A stretch of DNA of 64,000 nt from Plantago elongata (lineage: Eukaryota > Streptophyta > Magnoliopsida > Lamiales > Plantaginaceae): positions 1 to 64,000 of the forward strand of contig JAYMSP010000030.1 of NCBI GenBank assembly GCA_036897095.1, written 5' to 3'. The translations under genes were made by a program, and so were the position numbers. The notes under the pieces were generated by a model, which saw only the letters and a program-made list of their open reading frames with translations, was not told the DNA's origin and made no database searches. Shown here one piece after another: positions 13,201 through 25,387 of this stretch. How positions within the stretch are numbered: the stretch's first letter is position 1; every line of letters begins with the position of its first letter.

Positions 13201-14710
13201 CAAGAGAAGAAAACATTCGCGGTGACATAAGTGTGAATTTTTCTTGTGATCCAGACATCTCATCAACATTGGTTTGTCTTATTGCATTTGGTTAATTTGT
13301 TCCACTAAAGATAGATAGCTTACCATATATAATTCATGCCACAGGTTAATATTGCCCTGGAGGAAATTTCGCGTCTTCAAGTGGAGGGACCTTCAAATGA
13401 TGATGTTTCAACCATCCTAGAAATTGAGCAAAGAGCCCATGAAAATGGTTTACAGGTAATTTCTACTAAGTGCGATGCTTTTATTAGCTTTCTGTATACA
13501 AGGACTTGAATGCCTTTTAGTTTACCATATGATGTTGCTGGTCATGCCTGTCTCGCCAGACACTCCCACAGCTTTCAGGTTGAAATTGAGATAGAGTGAT
13601 GGGTAGGTGTTGGCGGTTGTGTTCGTGTTGATTTTTGTTTGTCTTTCAGGAGAATTATTATTGGCTAGAGAGAATTCTTCGTAGCTACCAGTCAAGGATC
13701 TATTCTGGTGATGTCGGTGCATCTTTCAAGGTTAATCCTTGTTTACTCTGCTCTAAACTGAATGCTATTGGCCAAGTTTTATGTAACATGTTTTTTATGA
13801 AGATTTTATCTTTGCTTACTTCTGAAATTATAATATACTTGTATCTGGTGGATATTTTTTGCATCAGAGTGTTCTCTGTTTTGACAATCAAAATGTTAGA
13901 TTTTGAATTTAACTAAGATTCTCAGTTTAAATTGCTAAGAGTTCTTTGGCAATTATTTTTGTAGGCTCAAGAGGAAGGACGTGATAGAGTAAAACAAACA
14001 TTGACACCATTAACAGTTCAGTCAGCGTTGCAAGAAATTATGCCTTTCCCTTGCCAAAAGCAGTACACTGTTGTTATTCTAATGCCTCAGTCACCTCGTT
14101 TCAAGTTGCTACAATCATTCATCAGCTCCTTGCCTGTGTGTAATTCCAGAGATGCGAAGGTTAGTACTCTATTATACTTCAGTTTAGACGTGTTTAAGAG
14201 ATGAGTAAGTCTCATGATGAGGAACCTGTTTTTCCTCAACACTAGAAAAATCACATCACAGTATCACTAGGGGCATGTGTGCCAAGCACTTGGGTGGGGC
14301 TGTGTGCTTTTTCTTAACCTCAAGAAAACCTATTTTTTCCTAACAAATATTACATCCACCTCCTGTTTGAAATTGAAATCATGCTTTTTGGGCTATTATA
14401 TTTATCATTAAATAAAAGTAATCCGGCTTGTCATTGGCCTTGGTTCTCTAAATTTAGGTCTCTTTAACGTGGACGGATGTTAGGTGAACTTTATCTGTGT
14501 AGATCTCCTAGATAGGTGTTATAGCATTCCATCATCTGTTGTAATAGCAATAAGTACACACACAAGAAATAATCCATCTCACCTCACACTAGACTTTGTT
14601 ATATAAAATCTCAATCTTCTAACTTTCTTGTTCTGCAGGTTTTAGTTAGCATTGCTGGACTGGCAGTTTTGGCTCTTACGTTATGGAGATACTCGCGAAA
14701 TGCATCATAG
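7256..14710 (+). CDS. PQQL: M16 family zinc metallopeptidase, PQQL-like, copy 1
   Basis: There are twenty-one exons: 7256-7470, 7783-8029, 8118-8243, 8376-8513, 8614-8748, 8834-9091, 9158-9295, 9389-9458, 9534-9747, 10097-10202, 10619-10852, 11325-11489, 11570-11719, 11812-11903, 12806-12887, 12994-13077, 13155-13271, 13345-13455, 13650-13730, 13965-14159 and 14639-14710. All introns are GT-AG and phases are continuous, giving 1009 residues. The inverted zinc site HIVEH is at about residues 85-89, with the distal Glu near 165 (KERGAV). Further M16 domains follow (PHCxKQYTVVILMP near the C-terminus). The tail is hydrophobic (VLVSIAGLAVLALTLW) followed by RYSRNAS, which suggests a tail anchor. 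The predicted activity is peptide cleavage in a closed chamber; the substrate is unknown. The sequence is orthologous to Arabidopsis At5g56730. A tandem paralogue lies 1 kb downstream. Confidence 0.93.
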
Positions 14711-15727
14711 TCTCTGTAATCAGCAATATTACGTGCTGAAGAGGGGGAGCTTAGATTTGTATAGCTCTGGTTGCTCCATAAGAAACAACACATAACTCGA
14801 AGCTCCAGGATGGTTGCAAGCTTAACCTGTTGTTCAGTTTGACTGAATATTGGTCGAATTTGGGACGCCTGCAATTCTTTTGAATGACCTATGAACTCAC
14901 CCAATATTGTATAGACTTTTAACAGGCTAAGTGACAGATTTGCGGCCGACTTTTGCCTTGCCACAAAATGTCGATTCTGTTCCATTTATGTTTCAGTCAC
15001 TCAAGAACTTGTATACTTTATATAAATGCACATAGATAGTTGCCTTTGGTTTAAACGTCACTATATTCCTCAAAATAGTTTAGAATCTTTTTCTTCCCAG
15101 TTGAAAGTTTCCACAGTTTTAGAATCGGCATAAAGAGCTACTTTGCGCTTTGGGTCCCTTTGCACACTGCGTTTTGCATGCCCAATCAGCTTGTCTGGTA
15201 CAATTAACCTGCATTATGTACACTTACACCAGACAATCAAAATAGTTTAGTTCACGAACAGAACCAATCAGACAATAGTCTATCATTCACACTTAATAAA
15301 TCTACTTAAAGGTGCTAATAGTGAGTGTATAACAATAATCAAGTAATGGTCCACCGCTCTAGTTAACACCTTTTCTACATGGGTATTTTTGTGCAAAACG
15401 CTTATCATTTCTGACATGCTAAGTAGGCATCCAAAGCAATAGAATAACTACAAGAACTAAAGAGGTTATTCAATGCATAGTGATAGACGGACTCATAATT
15501 TAAATCTTCGATAGCTAAATTAAATATTGCGAACCTAAGATTTGAACTCCAATTGGTCCTACCGGTTTAAAAAAAAGGGATCTACAGTAGTCTAATGGCA
15601 CTCCAAAATAGTCTAAACTAAACTAAAAGTCAAAAACAGGTAGACGACGACTTTTATTAGTACTTCACAGTCTACACATAACACACAGCGAGAATTTTCC
15701 TGTAAGAAAAGTGAAGTAAAATCCGCC
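14711..15727. other. Spacer between tandem peptidase genes
   Basis: This holds the 3' UTR of the first peptidase gene and the promoter and leader of the second. I see no other gene or repeat. The short distance and same orientation fit a tandem duplication by unequal crossing-over. Confidence 0.6.
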
Positions 15728-18700
15728 ATGGATTTGATTCCGGACGAGTCGCCGAAGGTCCTGAAGAAGAAGATACAGCGTTTCCGGTCGCTGAAGCTCG
15801 TCAATGCCAACAACTACGACGACCTTTTGGCCGAAACTCCGTATGGCGCCGAGTATGGTCAGTTGGAAAATGGTCTCACTTACTATGTTCGATGCAATTC
15901 CAAGCCCAAAATGCGAGCTGCTTTAGCTCTTGCTGTCAAGGTTGGGTGAGTAGTTACTCATCCTTCCTTTTCTGCAACATTCGTATTGTATCATATCATA
16001 TCACTGAGCTGCTTTTGGTTAAATGATGTTGCTCAAAATTGAGTTTCGTTGATTATAGAGATATTATTACTTATTGATTGATTGAATTAGGATAAATTGG
16101 ATGATTGCATTTATTGTTGAGTTCATTAACTATTGTTGAGTTCATAATTGGATAAGATGTACATTCCCAATGCGTTTTTCAGTTCAATTCAATTCAATTC
16201 AATTCAAACAATCTGAATTTTAGATCAGTCATTAAGTGTTCATAAAAAGCTCCTGAAAGTAAATTAAATATTGAACACATTCATTAAGGTCAGGATTTGA
16301 TTCATGACAGATCAGTTTTAGAAGCGGAAGAAGAGCGTGGTGTGGCTCACATAGCTGAGCATCTTGCTTTCAATGCCACCACAAAATATACAAACCATGA
16401 TATTGTGAAGTTCCTACAAAGTATTGGTGTTGAATTTGGTCCATGCCAGAATGCTTATACATCGTTTGATGAAACTGTTTATGAGTTATTTGTTCCAATT
16501 GACAAGCCTGAACTGCTATCTCAGGCCATTTCAGTCTTGGCAGAGTTTAGCTCTGAGGTATAGCTTTCTGGAATAAGAATTTATACAAGTTGGTTTCCAT
16601 ATGTAACATGCATTCATTTTTCTTTCTGAACAATGAAATTTCACATCCTGTGAGGTGCAGGTTCGGGTATCAGAAGGTGATTTGGAAAAAGAAAGGGGAG
16701 CAGTTATGGAAGAGTATAGAGGAGGAAGAAATGCTGATGGGAGAATGCAGGAGGCTCACTGGGCTTTAATGATGGAGGGTTCCAAAGTGCGGTCTTCTGT
16801 TATGGAATTCTCACTCCATCTTGTTGGGGTTTTTTTTTGTTGCGCACTAACTAATTTAGGCTTATAGTAATTTTCTTTTGTTGTTGTAGTATGCAGATCG
16901 GTTACCTATTGGACTTGAGAAAGTGATTCGTACAGTTACTCATGACACCGTGAAGCATTTCTACAAGAAGTGGTACCATATGCAGAACATGGCATTGATT
17001 GCAATTGGAGATTTTCCCGATACACAGGTTAATATTGGTTTGCTTTATTCCTTTGTCATAGCTTTGACTTCTTTATGCTGACAAACTTAATCGGTTCTTT
17101 TCCGGCAATACCATCCGGGGTAGAGTGTTGTTGAGTTGATAAAGACTCACTTTGGAGATAAGATTCCTGCAGCTAATCCCCCACCCATACCACATTTCCA
17201 TGTCCCTTCACATGAAGAACCACGTTTTTCAAGCTTCGTGGAATCCGAAGCAACAGGGGTATTCACATTCTATTTCTGAATTTTCTGACTAGCTGAAAAC
17301 ATAGCTTTAGCACATGCACTAACATGCGGATAATTGATTTGGCTCAGTCGGCAGTGATGATCAGTTGCAAGGTTTCTTATAAAGAGCTACAAACTGTGAA
17401 GGATTACAGAAATTTACTTGCTGAATACCTGTTTTTTAGTGCTTTAAACCAAAGGTTCTATAAATTGGCACGCGAGAAGGATCCACCATACTTTTCATGC
17501 TCATCCACCACTGATAACCTTGTTCGTGCAACTAAGGCTTATATAATGAATTCATCCTGTAAAGAAAATGGGACTACAGAGGCACTGAAGTCCATGTTGA
17601 TTGAGGTATGTCATTTTATCCCATTTAATTAACCTTTTCATTTCTACGTGTCACTTATGCTTAGTTTTTCAGGTTGCTAGAGTTCGAATACATGGATTTT
17701 CCGAACGTGAAATATCCGTCGCCCGCAAACAATTGATGTCAGCGATTGAATCTGCCTATCTAGAAAGGGATCAAATACAATCTACAACCTTACGAGATGA
17801 TTACAAACAAGTAAACCCTATCCCTCTATTTCACACACACACATACATGAAATCCTGCATGATCTCATGCATTTGCTTTTACGTTGCACAGCATTTTCTG
17901 CGGAATGAACCTGTAGTTGGTGTTGAGTACGAGGCACAACTTTATAAAACTCTTCTACCTCGTGAGTGGTTTTATTCCTCTGTCACTCTTCTTATTAGAA
18001 GGGAGCTTAACCTAATTTTTTCTTATTGTCATTGGTAGATATATCATCCTCTGAGGTGTCAAAATATTCTGAGAATTTTCAGACATCATTTAGCTGTGTT
18101 ATAAAAACAGTTGAGCCCAAAGCAACTGTGACAGTGGATGATCTGAGAACTGTTGTTTCAAGGGTCAATTCTCTCGAAGTAGAAAGAAACATCCCCCCTT
18201 GGAATGAAGAAATCATACCAGAAGAAATTGTCAGTACAGAGCCACATCCAGGGTAAGCTTTAAACATTTAAACCACCCATCTCTCCCATTGTGCCTTTCT
18301 CAGATGAGAGCTCCTTCTAAGCAGAAATCGAGAGTCCTTGGGTGCTTTCCAGTATTTACAGAAAATGTTTACTAGTGTTGCTAGTCATGGTTTTTAGGAG
18401 TAAACTATATAAATTAGTAATATAGTTTAGAACATGTAAGGTGGGGAAGAATAAAAATACGATAGGGAAGTTTTCCATTTAACATACTGGAATGAGTTCA
18501 GGACAAACAAAAGGATGAGGGTGTGATGGAGGGAGTTTAAATATGTTCATTTTGTTTATAATAATTTCATGTTGTGTATATGTAATTCCATAAAGGATTT
18601 GGCAATTTAAGAGCCTAAGATCGATCACTGAGACTTACATCACATGTATGCGGTGCAACATACTTCAACATATTAACAGGAAATAGGTGGAACTTTACAT

Positions 18701-21700
18701 AATTTTGTCACCGGAGCAAGCCGTAAAATATTGAGGCTTTCATAATGCTTATCATTAGGTTATCATGTATGTTACTATGCAGTCTAAAATGCTGAATCTT
18801 TTCTAACCTTTGCAAGATCTCCTTCATTCTATTTGTTGCAAATCTCATTAGTTGTTACTATATTTTATCTGGTTTCAATAGTTTTCAATAATTTGTTCAC
18901 ATTGTGGTTCATGAATCTGCTTTACATGTTGGATCGGGTCTTCATATGGAAAAATTCTGGAAGGAGCAACTCAAATATATACTTGGCTTGTTACCTACAA
19001 TCATCTATTTACAGATCATTACTAACTTCAGTTTTCCAACCTTCATATGTGTTATTCTCCTATCCTGAAAGTGAAGAAACTAGTAAGGGATAACCACACC
19101 CATGCGTTGTTTTGAAGTTAAATTAAAAATTTCAGCATCTGTATCAATATTGTTATAGTTGTTATTTATTTTTTGGTTTTTAAATTGGCTTAGTTGTTTA
19201 TCGCCAGACATGGAATATAATGTATAATTTGCATCATGTTTATGCAGACATGTGGTTCAGCAGTTGGAATATTCCAGTATTGATGTAACGGAACTGATCC
19301 TTTCAAATGGCATGCGAGTTTGCTACAAGCGCACTGACTTTCTTGAGGACCAGGTAACTATGTGATTGAACAGGTAGTACGGTAAAGCTGGTTTAAAACC
19401 TATAAGCCTCTACCGACAAATTTAGTGTCTGGAATTATGTAGTACTTCAAAGGAACCACATTGGTGGAGGCGGATGGTAAGAGTGTTGGGACAGTAAAGT
19501 TGTATTTCCAATTTTTGTTCCATCAATAATTTCTCCAAGGATGTGATTGTATTTGATTAAGATAGTAGGGGTAAATTAGAGAAAATTTTCTTCAGTCCTT
19601 ATTTGGAGTGGGCATGGCAGGAACTAAGAGTGTGAGTATCTTACGTGATTTAGTTTTTCGGAGCACCCTTGATAGTTCACAATCCATGAAGTTAAAAAAG
19701 AAAAATCATATCTTGAAGTGATGTGTAAACTACTAATACTTTTTATCCTTCTCTTGTGTGACATATCAACACTTGTTGAAAAAGATTATAAAGGTCGACA
19801 TTAGAATCACGAGTTGCTGTCAGCCTATTACTATTATCTTAAATGGCAGGAAAGTTCATGGGTTTGAAATTTATATATGTATAAGCTGTGCTTTCATATT
19901 TCCACATGATAAGTACCTCAGCTGTAGAAGAATGGCACCTGCTGGTTCACTTAATTCATTTCTCTCTATGAGATTGATTATGAAATATTGCATGAATAAG
20001 TGTTAAGACTTTCAAGTTTCATCTGGCCTTATTACACAATTGACTACTCGTATCTGTTTAGTTCCTCTAGCCTTAATAATCTCAAAGGTTTGAAATCGTC
20101 TATTGGTAACCTATATTAACATCACACCTCATTGTTTTAAACAGGTTTTGTTCAGTGGTTTCTCATATGGGGGATCATCCGAACTCGACGAATGTGAATA
20201 TCACTCATGCTTGATGGGACAAACATTTGCCGGACAGGTTGGTATATTTGGTCATAGACCATCAGTTCTTGTGGATATGATTGCTGGTAAACGAGCTGAA
20301 GTTGGGACTGAGCTTGAAACATATATGCGAAGCTTTTCAGGCAATTGCTCGCCTTCAGACTTAGAAACGGCATTACAGGTATTACTAATTCACCATCTAT
20401 TTGAATATATTCTGAAAATTAAGCTAGTTACCTATAAACTGTAAATTTGATTTTTCTGAGATAATCTAATTTTTCTACCCCTGCTTTAGACGGTTTTTAT
20501 GCCATGTGATACTAGTGACAATGCATGATGTTTTGATTTCTCACACCTTATAAGCTAATTGGGTTCCTTTAAGGTTCTCATCAATAGTATCTCTTATAGA
20601 AGTTTGTCAAACTCATCCCTGTCTCTCTTGTACATTGAATAGGTAGCTTGTAAATTGAAGAGTATATTCATTCAGCATAAATAGCTATTTTCATTCAAAT
20701 CTTTGGTGTAAACCAAAATGAGTGGTGTTCGAACTGAGCCAGACAAACACTTGAGTGAGAAGCAATCATGTAGCCTCGAGTTATCTCAAAGAAAGCTGGA
20801 GAATTTGTTTATTTCTAAGTCTTATTTGATGACATTTTGCCATGATGATAGGTTACCAAGACGAAAAAGCAAGTGTCTTAATTAAGTTTGTACCTTTTTC
20901 CCTGGAGTACTATCCTAATTTAATTGTTTTTTTTCTATTCATTTAGCATGCAGTAATAGCAACATCACGTCCAGCTAATGTTTCCTATCTGTATTTATTC
21001 TTCTTTCTATATTTCCCAGTTGGTCTATCAACTTTTTGTGACAACACTGGAACCAGGAGAGGAAGATGTGAAAATTGTGATGCAAATGGCAGAAGATGCT
21101 ATTCAAGCTCAAGAGAGAGATCCTTACACTGCTTTTGCAAACCGGGTCAGGGAGCTGAATTACGGAAATTCCTATTTCCTGAGGGTGAGATATCCAGCTT
21201 CCTTTGTTCTTAAATCGTATTAATCTCACATTACCAACTGAAACCAGCATTTATACTTTTGTTGCAGCCATATAAAATTGATGACCTGAAGAAAGTTGAT
21301 CCAAGCAGAGCCTGTGAATATTTTTCAAATTGTTTCAAGGATCCATCGACGTTTACTGTTATTATCGTTGGGAATATTGACCCTACCACTGCTTGCCCTC
21401 TGATACTGCAATATTTGGTGAATGATCTCCTTTCCTCAACGATATTCTTAACAAGATTATAAGGTTAAATTAACAAGTTCGGACATTTTTAGGTTTTGAA
21501 TAGGTAGGGACAGCCTTACCTTTTTTACCTATAGTATGTTGACCTTCAAGTGTTTTTGCACAAATATTTTACCTTATTACACGTGTCGAACATGATTTGT
21601 GAGCCCCACAGGCCACATTATTATTCCTTACAACAAATTTCTAAATCCAATTCCGTCTGTTGCTATTGGATCTCCACAATTCATCATACTCTGCTGCCAT

Positions 21701-24663
21701 AGCACACAACCGTATAGTCCCGGGAAATTCCAGCATCACTGCCAGCTTATGCTGGCTAGCTGCACTATATACCTGTGAAGCACTCCAGATCAGGCATCAC
21801 TCTCCAAACTGCACAATGCATTTTGATGCAGTAGTGGTTGGTTTTAGTACTAATTTATAAGAACCTTAGCAGAGCCCATCCTTGTAAGTTGGATTTTAGG
21901 GGGGGGGGGGGGGTGTTTGGTGGGGGAGATGCGGGGGGGGGGGGGGGGGGGCAAAGGCCTCATAAATCCCACATTAAGAACTATGCGTCTGATAGAGAAA
22001 AGGTTTGCCATGTAAAATTCAAGAAAGGTCGTAAAATTTTCAGTGATTATTCCATAATTGATAGTTATACGAACCTTCTCTGTTTACTTATTATTTATTC
22101 TATAATGCAGGGAGGGATCCCAAGACCTCCCAAGCCCATTTTCAATTTCAAACTCGATGAAATCAGGGGTTTACCCTATACATTTCCGTCCAAAGTAATT
22201 AGGTAATTCCAATTCTTATATCATTTATGTTACCATAGATATCAATATTGATGTTGGTCTATATGCTTATTGTGAATTGTCTAATAACTGTAAAGAGAAG
22301 ACAAGTATTGGCATTGCCCGCTAGAATATTGCCTGAGTGCAAGCACTTAGCTGGGATTAAATAAATGAATGTCATTATTATCTTATTTTTACTTTTATAG
22401 TGTGTTATATTGTTGACTGGTATCAAATTTCTAACTTCATGTTCATGTCTAATTTATGAGATTGTGTTCCCATTAACCCAACAAACTATGCTTGCAGAGA
22501 AGTTGTTAGGAGCTCCATGGTAGAGGCACAATGTTGGGTTCAGCTGTGCTTTCCAGTTGAGCTAAAAAATGAAAATATGGTCTGAAGGCTTCCATTTCAC
22601 ATAATATTCTTGCTCGGAAATGCAATTTACATTACTTGTCTTGGTGAATAAATAATCCCTCGTCTTTTATGGATTCTACAGATAGAAGATATTCACTTGC
22701 TTGGATTCGTTAGTAAGCTTATGGAGACAAAGGTTCTAGAAGTTCTCCGTTTCGAGCACGGGAAGGTATGTGCATATTAAATATAAAAAAAAAATTATAT
22801 TGGATATGTTCTAACCTGTTGAGTGTTGAGGGACCGTATATTTTTTCTTCTTAGAACTTTAAAGAAAACTGTGTGTTTTACAGATTTACTCGGCTGGAGT
22901 TTACATGTTCCTTGATATTTATAAACCTTGCAAAGAGGATAATATTCCTGGTGACATAAGCATCCTTTTTTCTTGTGATCCAGACAATTCGTCAGCACTG
23001 GTCAGTATTTAAAAGATATGTTTATTGTTCTGTTTGTGTTAGTATCTGACAATTTCGATTCATCTGACAGGGTAATCTTGCCTTGGACGAGATACTGCGT
23101 CTTCAAGAGGAAGGGCCTTCAAAAGATGACGTTTCTGCCATTCTAGAAATTGAGCTAAGGGCCCATGAAAACGGGTTACAGGTATACTGATTACTGATAG
23201 CAAATGCATTGAGTTTGATTATTTTCGGCACAGAAGGGATGCATCATGAATTTTCGCTATTAGTGTTATCATACATTCTTGGGAGATTCCTTTTTATTTA
23301 TTTGGCAATCTTCATGTGATTCCTGTTGCTCTTTCAGGAGAACTATTTTTGGCTGGACAGAATCCTATATAGCTACCAATCGAGGATATATTGTGGTGAT
23401 GTTGGGGAGTCCTTCAAGGTGAACCATTTATTTACTCTTACCACTAAAGTGACATGTAACTGATAGAGCATTTTCAATGCTTGTATTCTGTTACCACATT
23501 TCTTTGTGATCTGGTTGGTATATTTGAAGATGCTGATGCTTAATTCGTTGCTTCGTCTCAAGTTTTTACGTGCTGCAAGATTAGATTGTTCTTCATCCAT
23601 ATTTGTTAAGTGTGCTATCCGCATGCACATTCACATTCTCCAGATTCAGTAAGATATGAACCTGCCTTGGTATCTTGAGCCATGGTAGTTTTGACAACTA
23701 CTTGATTCACTCAGTCACTTGAGCAATTGCATGAGATCTCTGTTTTTCCCAGAGGACTGAAAAAGTATTCTCATTATGCAGAACATCATTCATGGCACTA
23801 GCCTTGTATGAACTTTAGCTTGAATTTTGGCATGTCGTTATGGTCTTGCTCTTATCCCTGTTAAAGCACAAAATGAGTCTTCGGGGTCAGATATTTTCCA
23901 AACTGGCAATTGTAGTCACTGTGTCTGTGTTTCTCAAATCTGCTCTCTTTCGGTTATTAAATTTCTTCACTCATACGTGTAGGTTATAGAGGAAGGACGT
24001 GACGAAGTAAGAAATATGATGACACCATCAACTCTTCAGTCAGCATTGCAAAGGTTTATGCCTTTCCCTTGCAAAAAGCAGTACACCGTTGTAATTCAAA
24101 TGCCTCAGTCACCTCGTTTCAAGTTGCTGCGATCTTTCATTAGCTCTATGCGGACCAATAACTCCATAGATGCTAAGGTTAGTTCTCTACTTAATTCTGT
24201 CATCTTTCACCAGGTGTGCTAAAGAAACAATCAAAGAGGCATAACCGACTTTATGATGTGAAGCATCTTCAATGAGCCTCCAGCAACAAACCATAAAATT
24301 TTCAGTCATACTCATAGGTTTCGCATGCATCATTTGTCTCCATGTGACATTATTTCTGCACATTACAGCATTGCCTCAATTCTGTAGACTGTAATATTCT
24401 GTTTCATTAACATAACAAGCAGAACTTAGGTAACGTGACCATAAGTTTACTATATGACTCCCGATCGCTTAAATTGCTAAATAGGAGTTAATATTCTTCC
24501 CTTTTAGCTATTCTTACACCTCATTCATCTCACATCATTCTATTCTCTTCATGGCATAATTTTCAGTTCCATTATTGTTGTTCTTGTACTGCAGATTTCA
24601 GTTGGCATTGCTGGATTGGCAGTTTTGGGTCTTACTTTATGGAGATACTCGAGGAGAGCATGA
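15728..24663 (+). CDS. PQQL: M16 family zinc metallopeptidase, PQQL-like, copy 2
   Basis: There are twenty-one exons: 15728-15945, 16311-16557, 16661-16786, 16890-17027, 17124-17258, 17348-17605, 17673-17810, 17892-17961, 18039-18252, 19248-19353, 20145-20378, 21020-21184, 21268-21417, 22111-22202, 22498-22579, 22682-22765, 22884-23000, 23071-23181, 23338-23418, 23983-24177 and 24595-24663. Lengths equal copy 1 except the first (one codon longer) and last (one codon shorter), so the product is again 1009 residues. Zinc ligands are kept (HIAEH near 86-90, Glu near 166). The C-terminal hydrophobic tail (ISVGIAGLAVLGLTLW) is also kept. Exon 2 differs from copy 1 at about 10 of 82 residues. Exon 17 differs at about 15 of 39, and copy 1 is the one that looks like other plants there. 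No frame disruption is seen, so both copies appear functional. Confidence 0.93.
21899..21951 (+). repeat. Poly-G tracts in intron 13 of peptidase copy 2
   Basis: Guanine runs of 15, 5 and 19 lie within 53 bases, separated by short T/G-rich spacers. This is far from the local AT-rich composition and can in principle fold as a G-quadruplex. Copy 1 has nothing similar in its intron 13. Exact run lengths may be affected by sequencing slippage. Confidence 0.9.
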
Positions 24664-25387
24664 AAGTCTCAGTAAGCAACAAAATTATGTGCTTCAAGTG
24701 GAGAGATCATGATTGGCAGGGATCTTTCCCTTTGGTAAAGGTCACTTATTTCGACAAGAATCTTATAAATTTGGCTGGGATGTACATTAATTTAAACCAA
24801 ATCTCCGCGGATGGTTGCAAACAGAATTTGATGTTGTATACATACTGAGTTATATATGTTGGTCTAGTTGGGATCTCTGCACTCCATGAAGTGACCTGCA
24901 GACTTTCAACGCCGTGTCTACTCATAGCTTATACTGAAGCTGTAGAGAATTTTAGGCTAGTCGATTGTGTGATTGCCAGCCGATTGTTGTATTTTGACAA
25001 ACTATAAAAGTTATAATTCCAGAATTCAGCTGAAACAGTCTCACTGGATATCTCCTCTCAGATTCGTTGTTGCATTTGACATTTTTCTGGTCAGCGTCGT
25101 TCAACTTTGATCATGATTTACTCACATATGATAATTTTAACGGATTTAAAAATATATATATAATGAAAAATTAAAATGCAATAGTTACGAATATAAATTT
25201 TAAATTATTTTTTTACCAACATTATTAAGGAGTAATTTGCAAACAAAGTTTGCAAGCGTTGACCAGGACAACGAAACTGGGATGGAGGTATTAATTCGCA
25301 AGTGAATCTGGCCGGTTTTAATTTAAAACGGGTTAAGTTTGTGTTTGTATCAGGACTTTTTTGCTGAAATTAGACCCACAGAAGTCT
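24664..25387. other. 3' flank of peptidase copy 2
   Basis: This is probable 3' UTR followed by AT-rich DNA. No gene, RNA or repeat is recognised. Confidence 0.5.

Noticed and set aside
21660-22206. Frame with a glycine-rich stretch around the poly-G tract
   Set aside because: It is an intron of peptidase copy 2; the glycines are only translated G-runs.
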